From: Limanda limanda
Lineage: Eukaryota; Chordata; Actinopteri; Pleuronectiformes; Pleuronectidae
Direction of reading: 5' to 3'
NCBI RefSeq assembly: GCF_963576545.1
Contig: NW_026870420.1
Location: 94,907-158,906 of the forward strand
Length of the DNA: 64,000 nucleotides
Both the position numbers and the translations under genes were made by a program. Under the pieces are notes generated by a model, which had not been told where the DNA came from, made no database searches, and saw only the letters and a list, made by a program, of their open reading frames with translations. Positions 1 through 11,628 of this stretch are shown piece by piece; position 1 is the stretch's first letter; every line of letters starts with the position of its first letter.

Positions 1-524
1 CCGAAAGTCGGAGAAGCTCAAGGATGGTACCGATCGATGCGCGCTACCCCATTTAGTGGGGGTAGAGCCTACTTGCAAGTCTCTCCGACCTTCACAAAAA
101 ACGTTATTCAAGAATATCTCTTTCTCCTATGTGCTTTCATCCCTAACCCTAACCCTAACCCTTCCGAAAGTCGGAGAAGCTCATGGATGGTACCGATCGA
201 TGCGCGCTACCCCATTTAGTGGGGGTAGAGCCTACTTGCAAGTCTCTCCGACCTTCACAAAAAAAGTTATTCAAGAATATCTCCTCAGATTTGGGGGAAT
301 TTCGTCGGTCGACCTCTTCCGAAGGTCGTACAAGCTCGGGGATGGTACCAATCGATCCGCAGGACCCAAATTAGTCCAGATGCAACCACTTTCCAAGTCT
401 CTCCGACCTTCACAAAAAAAGTTATTCAAGAATATCTCTTTCTCCTATGTGCTTTCATCCCTAACCCTAACCCTAACCCTTCCGAAAGTCGGAGAAGCTC
501 AAGGATGGTACCGATCGATGCGCG

Positions 525-546
525 CTACCCCATTTAGTGGGGGTAG
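525..546 (+). repeat. Inverted repeat CTACCCC / GGGGTAG in head H1 (representative copy)
   Basis: Arms 525-531 and 540-546 are perfect reverse complements of 7 bp, separated by the 8 base loop ATTTAGTG. The motif is present in every H1 head and absent from H2. Many B units carry CAACCCC, which breaks one base pair. Whether it forms a cruciform or hairpin, or is a binding site, is not shown by the sequence. Confidence 0.8.
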
Positions 547-556
547 AGCCTACTTG

Positions 557-600
557 CAAGTCTCTCCGACCTTCACAAAAAAAGTTATTCAAGAATATCT
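557..600 (+). repeat. 44 bp core shared by all monomer types (representative copy)
   Basis: This segment runs from CAAGTCTCTCC through CACAAAAAAAGTT to GAATATCT. It is the same in A, B and C units, while the sequence on either side differs between head or tail types. It contains an A7 tract and is followed at once by the T1/T2 switch. Recurrent variants inside it are one-base changes in or next to the A-tract (AAAACAAG, AAAAAACG), plus CTTTCC for CTCTCC. It could be a protein-binding or nucleosome-phasing segment, or simply the patch of homology used in recombination; the sequence alone does not decide. Confidence 0.85.
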
Positions 601-621
601 CTTTCTCCTATGTGCTTTCAT

Positions 622-643
622 CCCTAACCCTAACCCTAACCCT
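622..643 (+). repeat. Interstitial telomeric tract, (CCCTAA)3 CCCT (representative copy)
   Basis: Three perfect CCCTAA hexamers plus CCCT sit at the end of the T1 tail, just before the next monomer. The same tract recurs at the end of every A and C unit, about 290 times in the window. On the minus strand it reads AGGG followed by three TTAGGG units. Three units is the standard number and two is the only frequent alternative (for example near 2711, 5754, 8154, 8954, 11354, 17601, 26092, 31215, 36170 and 38893). I saw no tract longer than three units. Confidence 0.95.
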
Positions 644-970
644 TCCGAAAGTCGGAGAAGCTCAAGGATGGTACCGATCGATGCGCGCTACCCCATTTAG
701 TGGGGGTAGAGCCTACTTGCAAGTCTCTCCGACCTTCACAAAAAAAGTTATTCAAGAATATCTCTTTCTCCTATGTGCTTTCATCCCTAACCCTAACCCT
801 AACCCTTCCGAAAGTCGGAGAAGCTCAAGGATGGTACCGATCGATGCGCGCTACCCCATTTAGTGGGGGTAGAGCCTACTTGCAAGTCTCTCCGACCTTC
901 ACAAAAAAAGTTATTCAAGAATATCTCTTTCTCCTATGTGCTTTCATCCCTAACCCTAACCCTAACCCTT

Positions 971-1125
971 CCGAAAGTCGGAGAAGCTCAAGGATGGTAC
1001 CGATCGATGCGCGCAACCCCATTTAGTGGGGGTAGAGCCTACTTGCAAGTCTCTCCGACCTTCACAAAAAAAGTTATTCAAGAATATCTCCTCAGATTTG
1101 GGGGAATTTCGTCGGTCGACCTCTT
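971..1125 (+). repeat. Type B monomer (H1+T2), 155 bp, representative copy
   Basis: The head is H1, nearly identical to that of type A, and often carries CAACCCC instead of CTACCCC. After the 44 bp core the tail switches to T2 (1090-1125): CCTCAG, ATTT, a G5 run, AATTTCG and the perfect palindrome GGTCGACC, then CTCTT. T2 has no telomeric sequence and no clear similarity to T1. In every instance I followed, a B unit is immediately followed by a C unit, never by an A or another B. Confidence 0.93.
1114..1121. repeat. GGTCGACC palindrome in tail T2 (representative copy)
   Basis: This perfect 8 bp palindrome contains a SalI site (GTCGAC) and is present once in nearly every BC dimer, but absent from A units. 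It is a convenient physical marker for BC spacing. No function is inferred. Confidence 0.85.
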
Positions 1126-1288
1126 TCGAAGGTCGTACAAGCTCGGGGATGGTACCAATCGATCCGCAGGACCCAAATTAGTCCAGATGCAACCACTTTC
1201 CAAGTCTCTCCGACCTTCACAAAAAAAGTTATTCAAGAATATCTCTTTCTCCTATGTGCTTTCATCCCTAACCCTAACCCTAACCCTT
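1126..1288 (+). repeat. Type C monomer (H2+T1), 163 bp, representative copy
   Basis: The head is H2: it aligns to H1 without gaps, with roughly 70% identity by eye over the first 75 bp and full identity over the last 44 bp. It keeps GGTACC and ATCGAT but has lost the CTACCCC hairpin and the GCGCGC motif. The tail is T1 with the telomeric tract. C units occur only directly after a B unit. Two main versions of the B-C junction exist, CTCTTCCGAAGG and CTCTTTCGAAGG; both recur many times in the left half. Confidence 0.93.
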
Positions 1289-1329
1289 CCGAAAGTCGGA
1301 GAAGCTCAAGGATGGTACCGATCGATGCG

Positions 1330-4300
1330 CGCTACCCCATTTAGTGGGGGTAGAGCCTACTTGCAAGTCTCTCCGACCTTCACAAAAAAAGTTATTCAAG
1401 AATATCTCTTTCTCCTATGTGCTTTCATCCCTAACCCTAACCCTAACCCTTCCAAAAGTCGGAGAAGCTCAAGGATAGTACCGATCGATGCGCGCAACCC
1501 CATTTAGTGGGGGTAGAGCCTACTTGCAAGTCTCTCCGACCTTCACAAAAAAAGTTATTCAAGAATATCTCCTCAGATTTGGGGGAATTTCGTCGGTCGA
1601 CCTCTTTCGAAGGTCGTACAAGCTCGGGGATGGTACCAATCGATCCGCAGGACCCAAATTAGTCCAGATGCAACCACTTTCCAAGTCTCTCCGACCTTCA
1701 CAAAAAAAGTTATTCAAGAATATCTCTTTCTCCTATGTGCTTTCATCCCTAACCCTAACCCTAACCCTTCCGAAAGTCGGAGAAGCTCAAGGATGGTACC
1801 GATCGATGCGCGCTACCCCATTTAGTGGGGGTAGAGCCTACTTGCAAGTCTCTCCGACCTTCACAAAAAAAGTTATTCAAGAATATCTCCTCAGATTTGG
1901 GGGAATTTCGTCGGTCGACCTCTTCCGAAGGTCGTACAAGCTCGGGGATGGTACCAATCGATCCGCAGGACCCAAATTAGTCCAGATGCAACCACTTTCC
2001 AAGTCTCTCCGACCTTCACAAAAAAAGTTATTCAAGAATATCTCTTTCTCCTATGTGCTTTCATCCCTAACCCTAACCCTAACCCTTCCGAAAGTCGGAG
2101 AAGCTCAAGGATGGTACCGATCGATGCGCGCTACCCCATTTAGTGGGGGTAGAGCCTACTTGCAAGTCTCTCCGACCTTCACAAAAAACGTTATTCAAGA
2201 ATATCTCTTTCTCCTATGTGCTTTCATCCCTAACCCTAACCCTAACCCTTCCGAAAGTCGGAGAAGCTCAAGGATGGTACCGATCGATGCGCGCTACCCC
2301 ATTTAGTGGGGGTAGAGCCTACTTGCAAGTCTCTCCGACCTTCACAAAAAAAGTTATTCAAGAATATCTCCTCAGATTTGGGGGAATTTCGTCGGTCGAC
2401 CTCTTCCGAAGGTCGTACAAGCTCGGGGATGGTACCAATCGATCCGCAGGACCCAAATTAGTCCAGATGCAACCACTTTCCAAGTCTCTCCGACCTTCAC
2501 AAAAAAAGTTATTCAAGAATATCTCTTTCTCCTATGTGCTTTCATCCCTAACCCTAACCCTAACCCTTCCGAAAGTCGGAGAAGCTCAAGGATGGTACCG
2601 ATCGATGCGCGCTACCCCATTTAGTGGGGGTAGAGCCTACTTGCAAGTCTCTCCGACCTTCACAAAAAAAGTTATTCAAGAATATCTCTTTCTCCTATGT
2701 GCTTTCATCCCTAACCCTAACCCTTCCGAAAGTCGGAGAAGCTCAAGGATGGTACCGATCGATGCGCGCTACCCCATTTAGTGGGGGTAGAGCCTACTTG
2801 CAAGTCTCTCCGACCTTCACAAAAAAAGTTATTCAAGAATATCTCTTTCTCCTATGTGCTTTCATCCCTAACCCTAACCCTAACCCTTCCGAAAGTCGGA
2901 GAAGCTCAAGGATGGTACCGATCGATGCGCGCTACCCCATTTAGTGGGGGTAGAGCCTACTTGCAAGTCTCTCCGACCTTCACAAAAAAAGTTATTCAAG
3001 AATATCTCTTTCTCCTATGTGCTTTCATCCCTAACCCTAACCCTAACCCTTCCGAAAGTCGGAGAAGCTCAAGGATGGTACCGATCGATGCGCGCAACCC
3101 CATTTAGTGGGGGTAGAGCCTACTTGCAAGTCTCTCCGACCTTCACAAAAAAAGTTATTCAAGAATATCTCCTCAGATTTGGGGGAATTTCGTCGGTCGA
3201 CCTCTTTCGAAGGTCGTACAAGCTCGGGGATGGTACCAATCGATCCGCAGGACCCAAATTAGTCCAGATGCAACCACTTTCCAAGTCTCTCCGACCTTCA
3301 CAAAAAAAGTTATTCAAGAATATCTCTTTCTCCTATGTGCTTTCATCCCTAACCCTAACCCTAACCCTTCCGAAAGTCGGAGAAGCTCAAGGATGGTACC
3401 GATCGATGCGCGCTTCCCCATTTAGTGGGGGTAAAGCCTACTTGCAAGTCTCTCCGACCTTCACAAAAAAAGTTATTCAAGAATATCTCTTTCTCCTATG
3501 TGCTTTCATCCCTAACCCTAACCCTAACCCTTCCGAAAGTCGGAGAAGCTCAAGGATGGTACCGATCGATGCGCGCAACCCCATTTAGTGGGGGTAGAGC
3601 CTACTTGCAAGTCTCTCCGACCTTCACAAAAAAAGTTATTCAAGAATATCTCCTCAGATTTGGGGGAATTTCGTCGGTCGACCTCTTCCGAAGGTCGTAC
3701 AAGCTCGGGGATGGTACCAATCGATCCGCAGGACCCAAATTAGTCCAGATGCAACCACTTTCCAAGTCTCTCCGACCTTCACAAAAAAAGTTATTCAAGA
3801 ATATCTCTTTCTCCTATGTGCTTTCATCCCTAACCCTAACCCTAACCCTTCCGAAAGTCAGAGAAGCTCAAGGATGGTACCGATCGATGCGCAATACCCC
3901 ATTTAGTGGGGGTAGAGCCTACTTGCAAGTCTCTCCGACCTTCACAAAACAAGTTATTCAAGAATATCTCTTTCTCCTATGTGCTTTCATCCCTAACCCT
4001 AACCCTAACCCTTCCGAAAGTCGGAGAAGCTCAAGGATGGTACCGATCGATGCGCGCAACCCCATTTAGTGGGGGTAGAGCCTACTTGCAAGTCTCTCCG
4101 ACCTTCACAAAAAAAGTTATTCAAGAATATCTCCTCAGATTTGGGGGAATTTCGTCGGTCGACCTCTTTCGAAGGTCGTACAAGCTCGGGGATGGTACCA
4201 ATCGATCTGCAGGACCCAAATTAGTCCAGATGCAACCACTTTCCAAGTCTCTCCGACCTTCACAAAAAAAGTTATTCAAGAATATCTCTTTCTCCTATGT

Positions 4301-6343
4301 GCTTTCATCCCTAACCCTAACCCTAACCCTTCCGAAAGTCGGAGAAGCTCAAGGATGGTACCGATCGATGTGCGCTACCCCATTTAGTGGGGGTAGAGCC
4401 TACTTGCAAGTCTCTCCGACCTTCACAAAAAAAGTTATTCAAGAATATCTCTTTCTCCTATGTGCTTTCATCCCTAACCCTAACCCTAACCCTTCCAAAA
4501 GTCGGAGAAGCTCAAGGATAGTACCGATCGATGCGCGCAACCCCATTTAGTGGGGGTAGAGCCTACTTGCAAGTCTCTCCGACCTTCACAAAAAAAGTTA
4601 TTCAAGAATATCTCCTCAGATTTGGGGGAATTTCGTCGGTCGACCTCTTTCGAAGGTCGTACAAGCTCGGGGATGGTACCAATCGATCCGCAGGACCCAA
4701 ATTAGTCCAGATGCAACCACTTTCCAAGTCTCTCCGACCTTCACAAAAAAAGTTATTCAAGAATATCTCTTTCTCCTATGTGCTTTCATCCCTAACCCTA
4801 ACCCTAACCCTTCCGAAAGTCGGAGAAGCTCAAGGATGGTACCGATCGATGCGCGCTACCCCATTTAGTGGGGGTAGAGCCTACTTGCAAGTCTCTCCGA
4901 CCTTCACAAAAAAAGTTATTCAAGAATATCTCCTCAGATTTGGGGGAATTTCGTCGGTCGACCTCTTCCGAAGGTCGTACAAGCTCGGGGATGGTACCAA
5001 TCGATCCGCAGGACCCAAATTAGTCCAGATGCAACCACTTTCCAAGTCTCTCCGACCTTCACAAAAAAAGTTATTCAAGAATATCTCTTTCTCCTATGTG
5101 CTTTCATCCCTAACCCTAACCCTAACCCTTCCGAAAGTCGGAGAAGCTCAAGGATGGTACCGATCGATGCGCGCTACCCCATTTAGTGGGGGTAGAGCCT
5201 ACTTGCAAGTCTCTCCGACCTTCACAAAAAACGTTATTCAAGAATATCTCTTTCTCCTATGTGCTTTCATCCCTAACCCTAACCCTAACCCTTCCGAAAG
5301 TCGGAGAAGCTCAAGGATGGTACCGATCGATGCGCGCTACCCCATTTAGTGGGGGTAGAGCCTACTTGCAAGTCTCTCCGACCTTCACAAAAAAAGTTAT
5401 TCAAGAATATCTCCTCAGATTTGGGGGAATTTCGTCGGTCGACCTCTTCCGAAGGTCGTACAAGCTCGGGGATGGTACCAATCGATCCGCAGGACCCAAA
5501 TTAGTCCAGATGCAACCACTTTCCAAGTCTCTCCGACCTTCACAAAAAAAGTTATTCAAGAATATCTCTTTCTCCTATGTGCTTTCATCCCTAACCCTAA
5601 CCCTAACCCTTCCGAAAGTCGGAGAAGCTCAAGGATGGTACCGATCGATGCGCGCTACCCCATTTAGTGGGGGTAGAGCCTACTTGCAAGTCTCTCCGAC
5701 CTTCACAAAAAAAGTTATTCAAGAATATCTCTTTCTCCTATGTGCTTTCATCCCTAACCCTAACCCTTCCGAAAGTCGGAGAAGCTCAAGGATGGTACCG
5801 ATCGATGCGCGCTACCCCATTTAGTGGGGGTAGAGCCTACTTGCAAGTCTCTCCGACCTTCACAAAAAAAGTTATTCAAGAATATCTCTTTCTCCTATGT
5901 GCTTTCATCCCTAACCCTAACCCTAACCCTTCCGAAAGTCGGAGAAGCTCAAGGATGGTACCGATCGATGCGCGCTACCCCATTTAGTGGGGGTAGAGCC
6001 TACTTGCAAGTCTCTCCGACCTTCACAAAAAAAGTTATTCAAGAATATCTCTTTCTCCTATGTGCTTTCATCCCTAACCCTAACCCTAACCCTTCCGAAA
6101 GTCGGAGAAGCTCAAGGATGGTACCGATCGATGCGCGCAACCCCATTTAGTGGGGGTAGAGCCTACTTGCAAGTCTCTCCGACCTTCACAAAAAAAGTTA
6201 TTCAAGAATATCTCCTCAGATTTGGGGGAATTTCGTCGGTCGACCTCTTTCGAAGGTCGTACAAGCTCGGGGATGGTACCAATCGATCCGCAGGACCCAA
6301 ATTAGTCCAGATGCAACCACTTTCCAAGTCTCTCCGACCTTCA
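1330..6343. repeat. Duplicated block of about 1.97 kb, offset 3,043 bp
   Basis: Positions about 1330-3300 match 4373-6343 at an offset of 3,043 bp, with the same order of A, B and C units, the same short telomeric tract (2711 and 5754) and the same AAAAAACG variant (2187 and 5230). The match ends where 3305 has the normal A-tract and 6348 has AAAACAAG. On the left it ends at 4371, which has GATGTGCGC where 1328 has GATGCGCGC. Confidence 0.8.
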
Positions 6344-9300
6344 CAAAACAAGTTATTCAAGAATATCTCTTTCTCCTATGTGCTTTCATCCCTAACCCTA
6401 ACCCTAACCCTTCCGAAAGTCGGAGAAGCTCAAGGATGGTACCGATCGATGCGCGCAACCCCATTTAGTGGGGGTAGAGCCTACTTGCAAGTCTCTCCGA
6501 CCTTCACAAAAAAAGTTATTCAAGAATATCTCCTCAGATTTGGGGGAATTTCGTCGGTCGACCTCTTTCGAAGGTCGTACAAGCTCGGGGATGGTACCAA
6601 TCGATCCGCAGGACCCAAATTAGTCCAGATGCAACCACTTTCCAAGTCTCTCCGACCTTCACAAAAAAAGTTATTCAAGAATATCTCTTTCTCCTATGTG
6701 CTTTCATCCCTAACCCTAACCCTAACCCTTCCGAAAGTCGGAGAAGCTCAAGGATGGTACCGATCGATGCGCGCTACCCCATTTAGTGGGGGTAGAGCCT
6801 ACTTGCAAGTCTCTCCGACCTTCACAAAAAAAGTTATTCAAGAATATCTCTTTCTCCTATGTGCTTTCATCCCTAACCCTAACCCTAACCCTTCCAAAAG
6901 TCGGAGAAGCTCAAGGATAGTACCGATCGATGCGCGCAACCCCATTTAGTGGGGGTAGAGCCTACTTGCAAGTCTCTCCGACCTTCACAAAAAAAGTTAT
7001 TCAAGAATATCTCCTCAGATTTGGGGGAATTTCGTCGGTCGACCTTATTCGAAGGTCGTACAAGCTCGGGGATGGTACCAATCGATCCGCAGGACCCAAA
7101 TTAGTCCAGATGCAACCACTTTCCAAGTCTCTCCGACCTTCACAAAAAAAGTTATTCAAGAATATCTCTTTCTCCTATGTGCTTTCATCCCTAACCCTAA
7201 CCCTAACCCTTCCGAAAGTCGGAGAAGCTCAAGGATGGTACCGATCGATGCGCGCTACCCCATTTAGTGGGGGTAGAGCCTACTTGCAAGTCTCTCCGAC
7301 CTTCACAAAAAAAGTTATTCAAGAATATCTCCTCAGATTTGGGGGAATTTCGTCGGTCGACCTCTTCCGAAGGTCGTACAAGCTCGGGGATGGTACCAAT
7401 CGATCCGCAGGACCCAAATTAGTCCAGATGCAACCACTTTCCAAGTCTCTCCGACCTTCACAAAAAAAGTTATTCAAGAATATCTCTTTCTCCTATGTGC
7501 TTTCATCCCTAACCCTAACCCTAACCCTTCCGAAAGTCGGAGAAGCTCAAGGATGGTACCGATCGATGCGCGCTACCCCATTTAGTGGGGGTAGAGCCTA
7601 CTTGCAAGTCTCTCCGACCTTCACAAAAAACGTTATTCAAGAATATCTCTTTCTCCTATGTGCTTTCATCCCTAACCCTAACCCTAACCCTTCCGAAAGT
7701 CGGAGAAGCTCAAGGATGGTACCGATCGATGCGCGCTACCCCATTTAGTGGGGGTAGAGCCTACTTGCAAGTCTCTCCGACCTTCACAAAAAAAGTTATT
7801 CAAGAATATCTCCTCAGATTTGGGGGAATTTCGTCGGTCGACCTCTTTCGAAGGTCGTACAAGCTCGGGGATGGTACCAATCGATCCGCAGGACCCAAAT
7901 TAGTCCAGATGCAACCACTTTCCAAGTCTCTCCGACCTTCACAAAAAAAGTTATTCAAGAATATCTCTTTCTCCTATGTGCTTTCATCCCTAACCCTAAC
8001 CCTAACCCTTCCGAAAGTCGGAGAAGCTCAAGGATGGTACCGATCGATGCGCGCTACCCCATTTAGTGGGGGTAGAGCCTACTTGCAAGTCTCTCCGACC
8101 TTCACAAAAAAAGTTATTCAAGAATATCTCTTTCTCCTATGTGCTTTCATCCCTAACCCTAACCCTTCCGAAAGTCGGAGAAGCTCAAGGATGGTACCGA
8201 TCGATGCGCGCTACCCCATTTAGTGGGGGTAGAGCCTACTTGCAAGTCTCTCCGACCTTCACAAAAAAAGTTATTCAAGAATATCTCTTTCTCCTATGTG
8301 CTTTCATCCCTAACCCTAACCCTAACCCTTCCGAAAGTCGGAGAAGCTCAAGGATGGTACCGATCGATGCGCGCTACCCCATTTAGTGGGGGTAGAGCCT
8401 ACTTGCAAGTCTCTCCGACCTTCACAAAAAACGTTATTCAAGAATATCTCTTTCTCCTATGTGCTTTCATCCCTAACCCTAACCCTAACCCTTCCGAAAG
8501 TCGGAGAAGCTCAAGGATGGTACCGATCGATGCGCGCTACCCCATTTAGTGGGGGTAGAGCCTACTTGCAAGTCTCTCCGACCTTCACAAAAAAAGTTAT
8601 TCAAGAATATCTCCTCAGATTTGGGGGAATTTCGTCGGTCGACCTCTTCCGAAGGTCGTACAAGCTCGGGGATGGTACCAATCGATCCGCAGGACCCAAA
8701 TTAGTCCAGATGCAACCACTTTCCAAGTCTCTCCGACCTTCACAAAAAAAGTTATTCAAGAATATCTCTTTCTCCTATGTGCTTTCATCCCTAACCCTAA
8801 CCCTAACCCTTCCGAAAGTCGGAGAAGCTCAAGGATGGTACCGATCGATGCGCGCTACCCCATTTAGTGGGGGTAGAGCCTACTTGCAAGTCTCTCCGAC
8901 CTTCACAAAAAAAGTTATTCAAGAATATCTCTTTCTCCTATGTGCTTTCATCCCTAACCCTAACCCTTCCGAAAGTCGGAGAAGCTCAAGGATGGTACCG
9001 ATCGATGCGCGCTACCCCATTTAGTGGGGGTAGAGCCTACTTGCAAGTCTCTCCGACCTTCACAAAAAAAGTTATTCAAGAATATCTCTTTCTCCTATGT
9101 GCTTTCATCCCTAACCCTAACCCTAACCCTTCCGAAAGTCGGAGAAGCTCAAGGATGGTACCGATCGATGCGCGCTACCCCATTTAGTGGGGGTAGAGCC
9201 TACTTGCAAGTCTCTCCGACCTTCACAAAAAAAGTTATTCAAGAATATCTCTTTCTCCTATGTGCTTTCATCCCTAACCCTAACCCTAACCCTTCCGAAA

Positions 9301-11628
9301 GTCGGAGAAGCTCAAGGATGGTACCGATCGATGCGCGCAACCCCATTTAGTGGGGGTAGAGCCTACTTGCAAGTCTCTCCGACCTTCACAAAAAAAGTTA
9401 TTCAAGAATATCTCCTCAGATTTGGGGGAATTTCGTCGGTCGACCTCTTTCGAAGGTCGTACAAGCTCGGGGATGGTACCAATCGATCCGCAGGACCCAA
9501 ATTAGTCCAGATGCAACCACTTTCCAAGTCTCTCCGACCTTCACAAAACAAGTTATTCAAGAATATCTCTTTCTCCTATGTGCTTTCATCCCTAACCCTA
9601 ACCCTAACCCTTCCGAAAGTCGGAGAAGCTCAAGGATGGTACCGATCGATGCGCGCAACCCCATTTAGTGGGGGTAGAGCCTACTTGCAAGTCTCTCCGA
9701 CCTTCACAAAAAAAGTTATTCAAGAATATCTCCTCAGATTTGGGGGAATTTCGTCGGTCGACCTCTTTCGAAGGTCGTACAAGCTCGGGGATGGTACCAA
9801 TCGATCCGCAGGACCCAAATTAGTCCAGATGCAACCACTTTCCAAGTCTCTCCGACCTTCACAAAAAAAGTTATTCAAGAATATCTCTTTCTCCTATGTG
9901 CTTTCATCCCTAACCCTAACCCTAACCCTTCCGAAAGTCGGAGAAGCTCAAGGATGGTACCGATCGATGCGCGCTACCCCATTTAGTGGGGGTAGAGCCT
10001 ACTTGCAAGTCTCTCCGACCTTCACAAAAAAAGTTATTCAAGAATATCTCTTTCTCCTATGTGCTTTCATCCCTAACCCTAACCCTAACCCTTCCAAAAG
10101 TCGGAGAAGCTCAAGGATAGTACCGATCGATGCGCGCAACCCCATTTAGTGGGGGTAGAGCCTACTTGCAAGTCTCTCCGACCTTCACAAAAAAAGTTAT
10201 TCAAGAATATCTCCTCAGATTTGGGGGAATTTCGTCGGTCGACCTCTTTCGAAGGTCGTACAAGCTCGGGGATGGTACCAATCGATCCGCAGGACCCAAA
10301 TTAGTCCAGATGCAACCACTTTCCAAGTCTCTCCGACCTTCACAAAAAAAGTTATTCAAGAATATCTCTTTCTCCTATGTGCTTTCATCCCTAACCCTAA
10401 CCCTAACCCTTCCGAAAGTCGGAGAAGCTCAAGGATGGTACCGATCGATGCGCGCTACCCCATTTAGTGGGGGTAGAGCCTACTTGCAAGTCTCTCCGAC
10501 CTTCACAAAAAAAGTTATTCAAGAATATCTCCTCAGATTTGGGGGAATTTCGTCGGTCGACCTCTTCCGAAGGTCGTACAAGCTCGGGGATGGTACCAAT
10601 CGATCCGCAGGACCCAAATTAGTCCAGATGCAACCACTTTCCAAGTCTCTCCGACCTTCACAAAAAAAGTTATTCAAGAATATCTCTTTCTCCTATGTGC
10701 TTTCATCCCTAACCCTAACCCTAACCCTTCCGAAAGTCGGAGAAGCTCAAGGATGGTACCGATCGATGCGCGCTACCCCATTTAGTGGGGGTAGAGCCTA
10801 CTTGCAAGTCTCTCCGACCTTCACAAAAAACGTTATTCAAGAATATCTCTTTCTCCTATGTGCTTTCATCCCTAACCCTAACCCTAACCCTTCCGAAAGT
10901 CGGAGAAGCTCAAGGATGGTACCGATCGATGCGCGCTACCCCATTTAGTGGGGGTAGAGCCTACTTGCAAGTCTCTCCGACCTTCACAAAAAAAGTTATT
11001 CAAGAATATCTCCTCAGATTTGGGGGAATTTCGTCGGTCGACCTCTTTCGAAGGTCGTACAAGCTCGGGGATGGTACCAATCGATCCGCAGGACCCAAAT
11101 TAGTCCAGATGCAACCACTTTCCAAGTCTCTCCGACCTTCACAAAAAAAGTTATTCAAGAATATCTCTTTCTCCTATGTGCTTTCATCCCTAACCCTAAC
11201 CCTAACCCTTCCGAAAGTCGGAGAAGCTCAAGGATGGTACCGATCGATGCGCGCTACCCCATTTAGTGGGGGTAGAGCCTACTTGCAAGTCTCTCCGACC
11301 TTCACAAAAAAAGTTATTCAAGAATATCTCTTTCTCCTATGTGCTTTCATCCCTAACCCTAACCCTTCCGAAAGTCGGAGAAGCTCAAGGATGGTACCGA
11401 TCGATGCGCGCTACCCCATTTAGTGGGGGTAGAGCCTACTTGCAAGTCTCTCCGACCTTCACAAAAAAAGTTATTCAAGAATATCTCTTTCTCCTATGTG
11501 CTTTCATCCCTAACCCTAACCCTAACCCTTCCGAAAGTCGGAGAAGCTCAAGGATGGTACCGATCGATGCGCGCTACCCCATTTAGTGGGGGTAGAGCCT
11601 ACTTGCAAGTCTCTCCGACCTTCACAAA
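5050..11628. repeat. 3,200 bp higher-order repeat, two tandem copies plus a partial third
   Basis: The block from about 5050 to 8428 matches 8250-11628 at an offset of 3,200 bp. Shared markers include AAAACAAG at 6346 and 9546, TTCCAAAAG at 6895 and 10095, short telomeric tracts at 5754/8954 and 8154/11354, and CTTTCGAAGG at 7847/11047. A difference is CTTATTCG at about 7043 against CTCTTTCG at about 10243. Inside this unit a second offset of 2,399 bp also aligns much of the sequence (for example 5186 with 7585), so the 3,200 bp unit itself arose from earlier, shorter duplications. Confidence 0.82.

Larger units (their letters stand above)
482..644 (+). repeat. Type A monomer (H1+T1), 163 bp, representative copy
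   Basis: The head runs 482-600 and the tail 601-644. I set the unit start at the CCGAAAGTCGG motif; this is a convention, since a tandem array has no natural start. From left to right the unit has a short inverted repeat (TCCGA/TCGGA), a KpnI-type GGTACC, a CpG-rich CGATCGATGCGCGC stretch, a CTACCCC/GGGGTAG inverted repeat, a 44 bp core with an A7 tract, a pyrimidine-rich stretch and the telomeric tract. The same unit follows at 645-807 and 808-970. Type A is the commonest unit (about 185 copies by hand count). A 157 bp form lacks one CCCTAA. Confidence 0.95.

Noticed and set aside
525..546. Rho-independent terminator
   Set aside because: The hairpin is not followed by a T-run on either strand and recurs in every H1 unit; the setting is a eukaryotic satellite.
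971..1288. CENP-B box (TTCG....A..CGGG) in the monomer
   Set aside because: The TTCGTCGG and TTCGAAGG stretches start the motif but the required A and CGGG are not at the right spacing in any unit type.
482..1288. Transposon or retroelement origin (LTR, TIR, tRNA-like promoter)
   Set aside because: No terminal inverted repeats bounding a unit, no target-site duplications, no polymerase III box pair and no reverse-transcriptase-like sequence could be seen.
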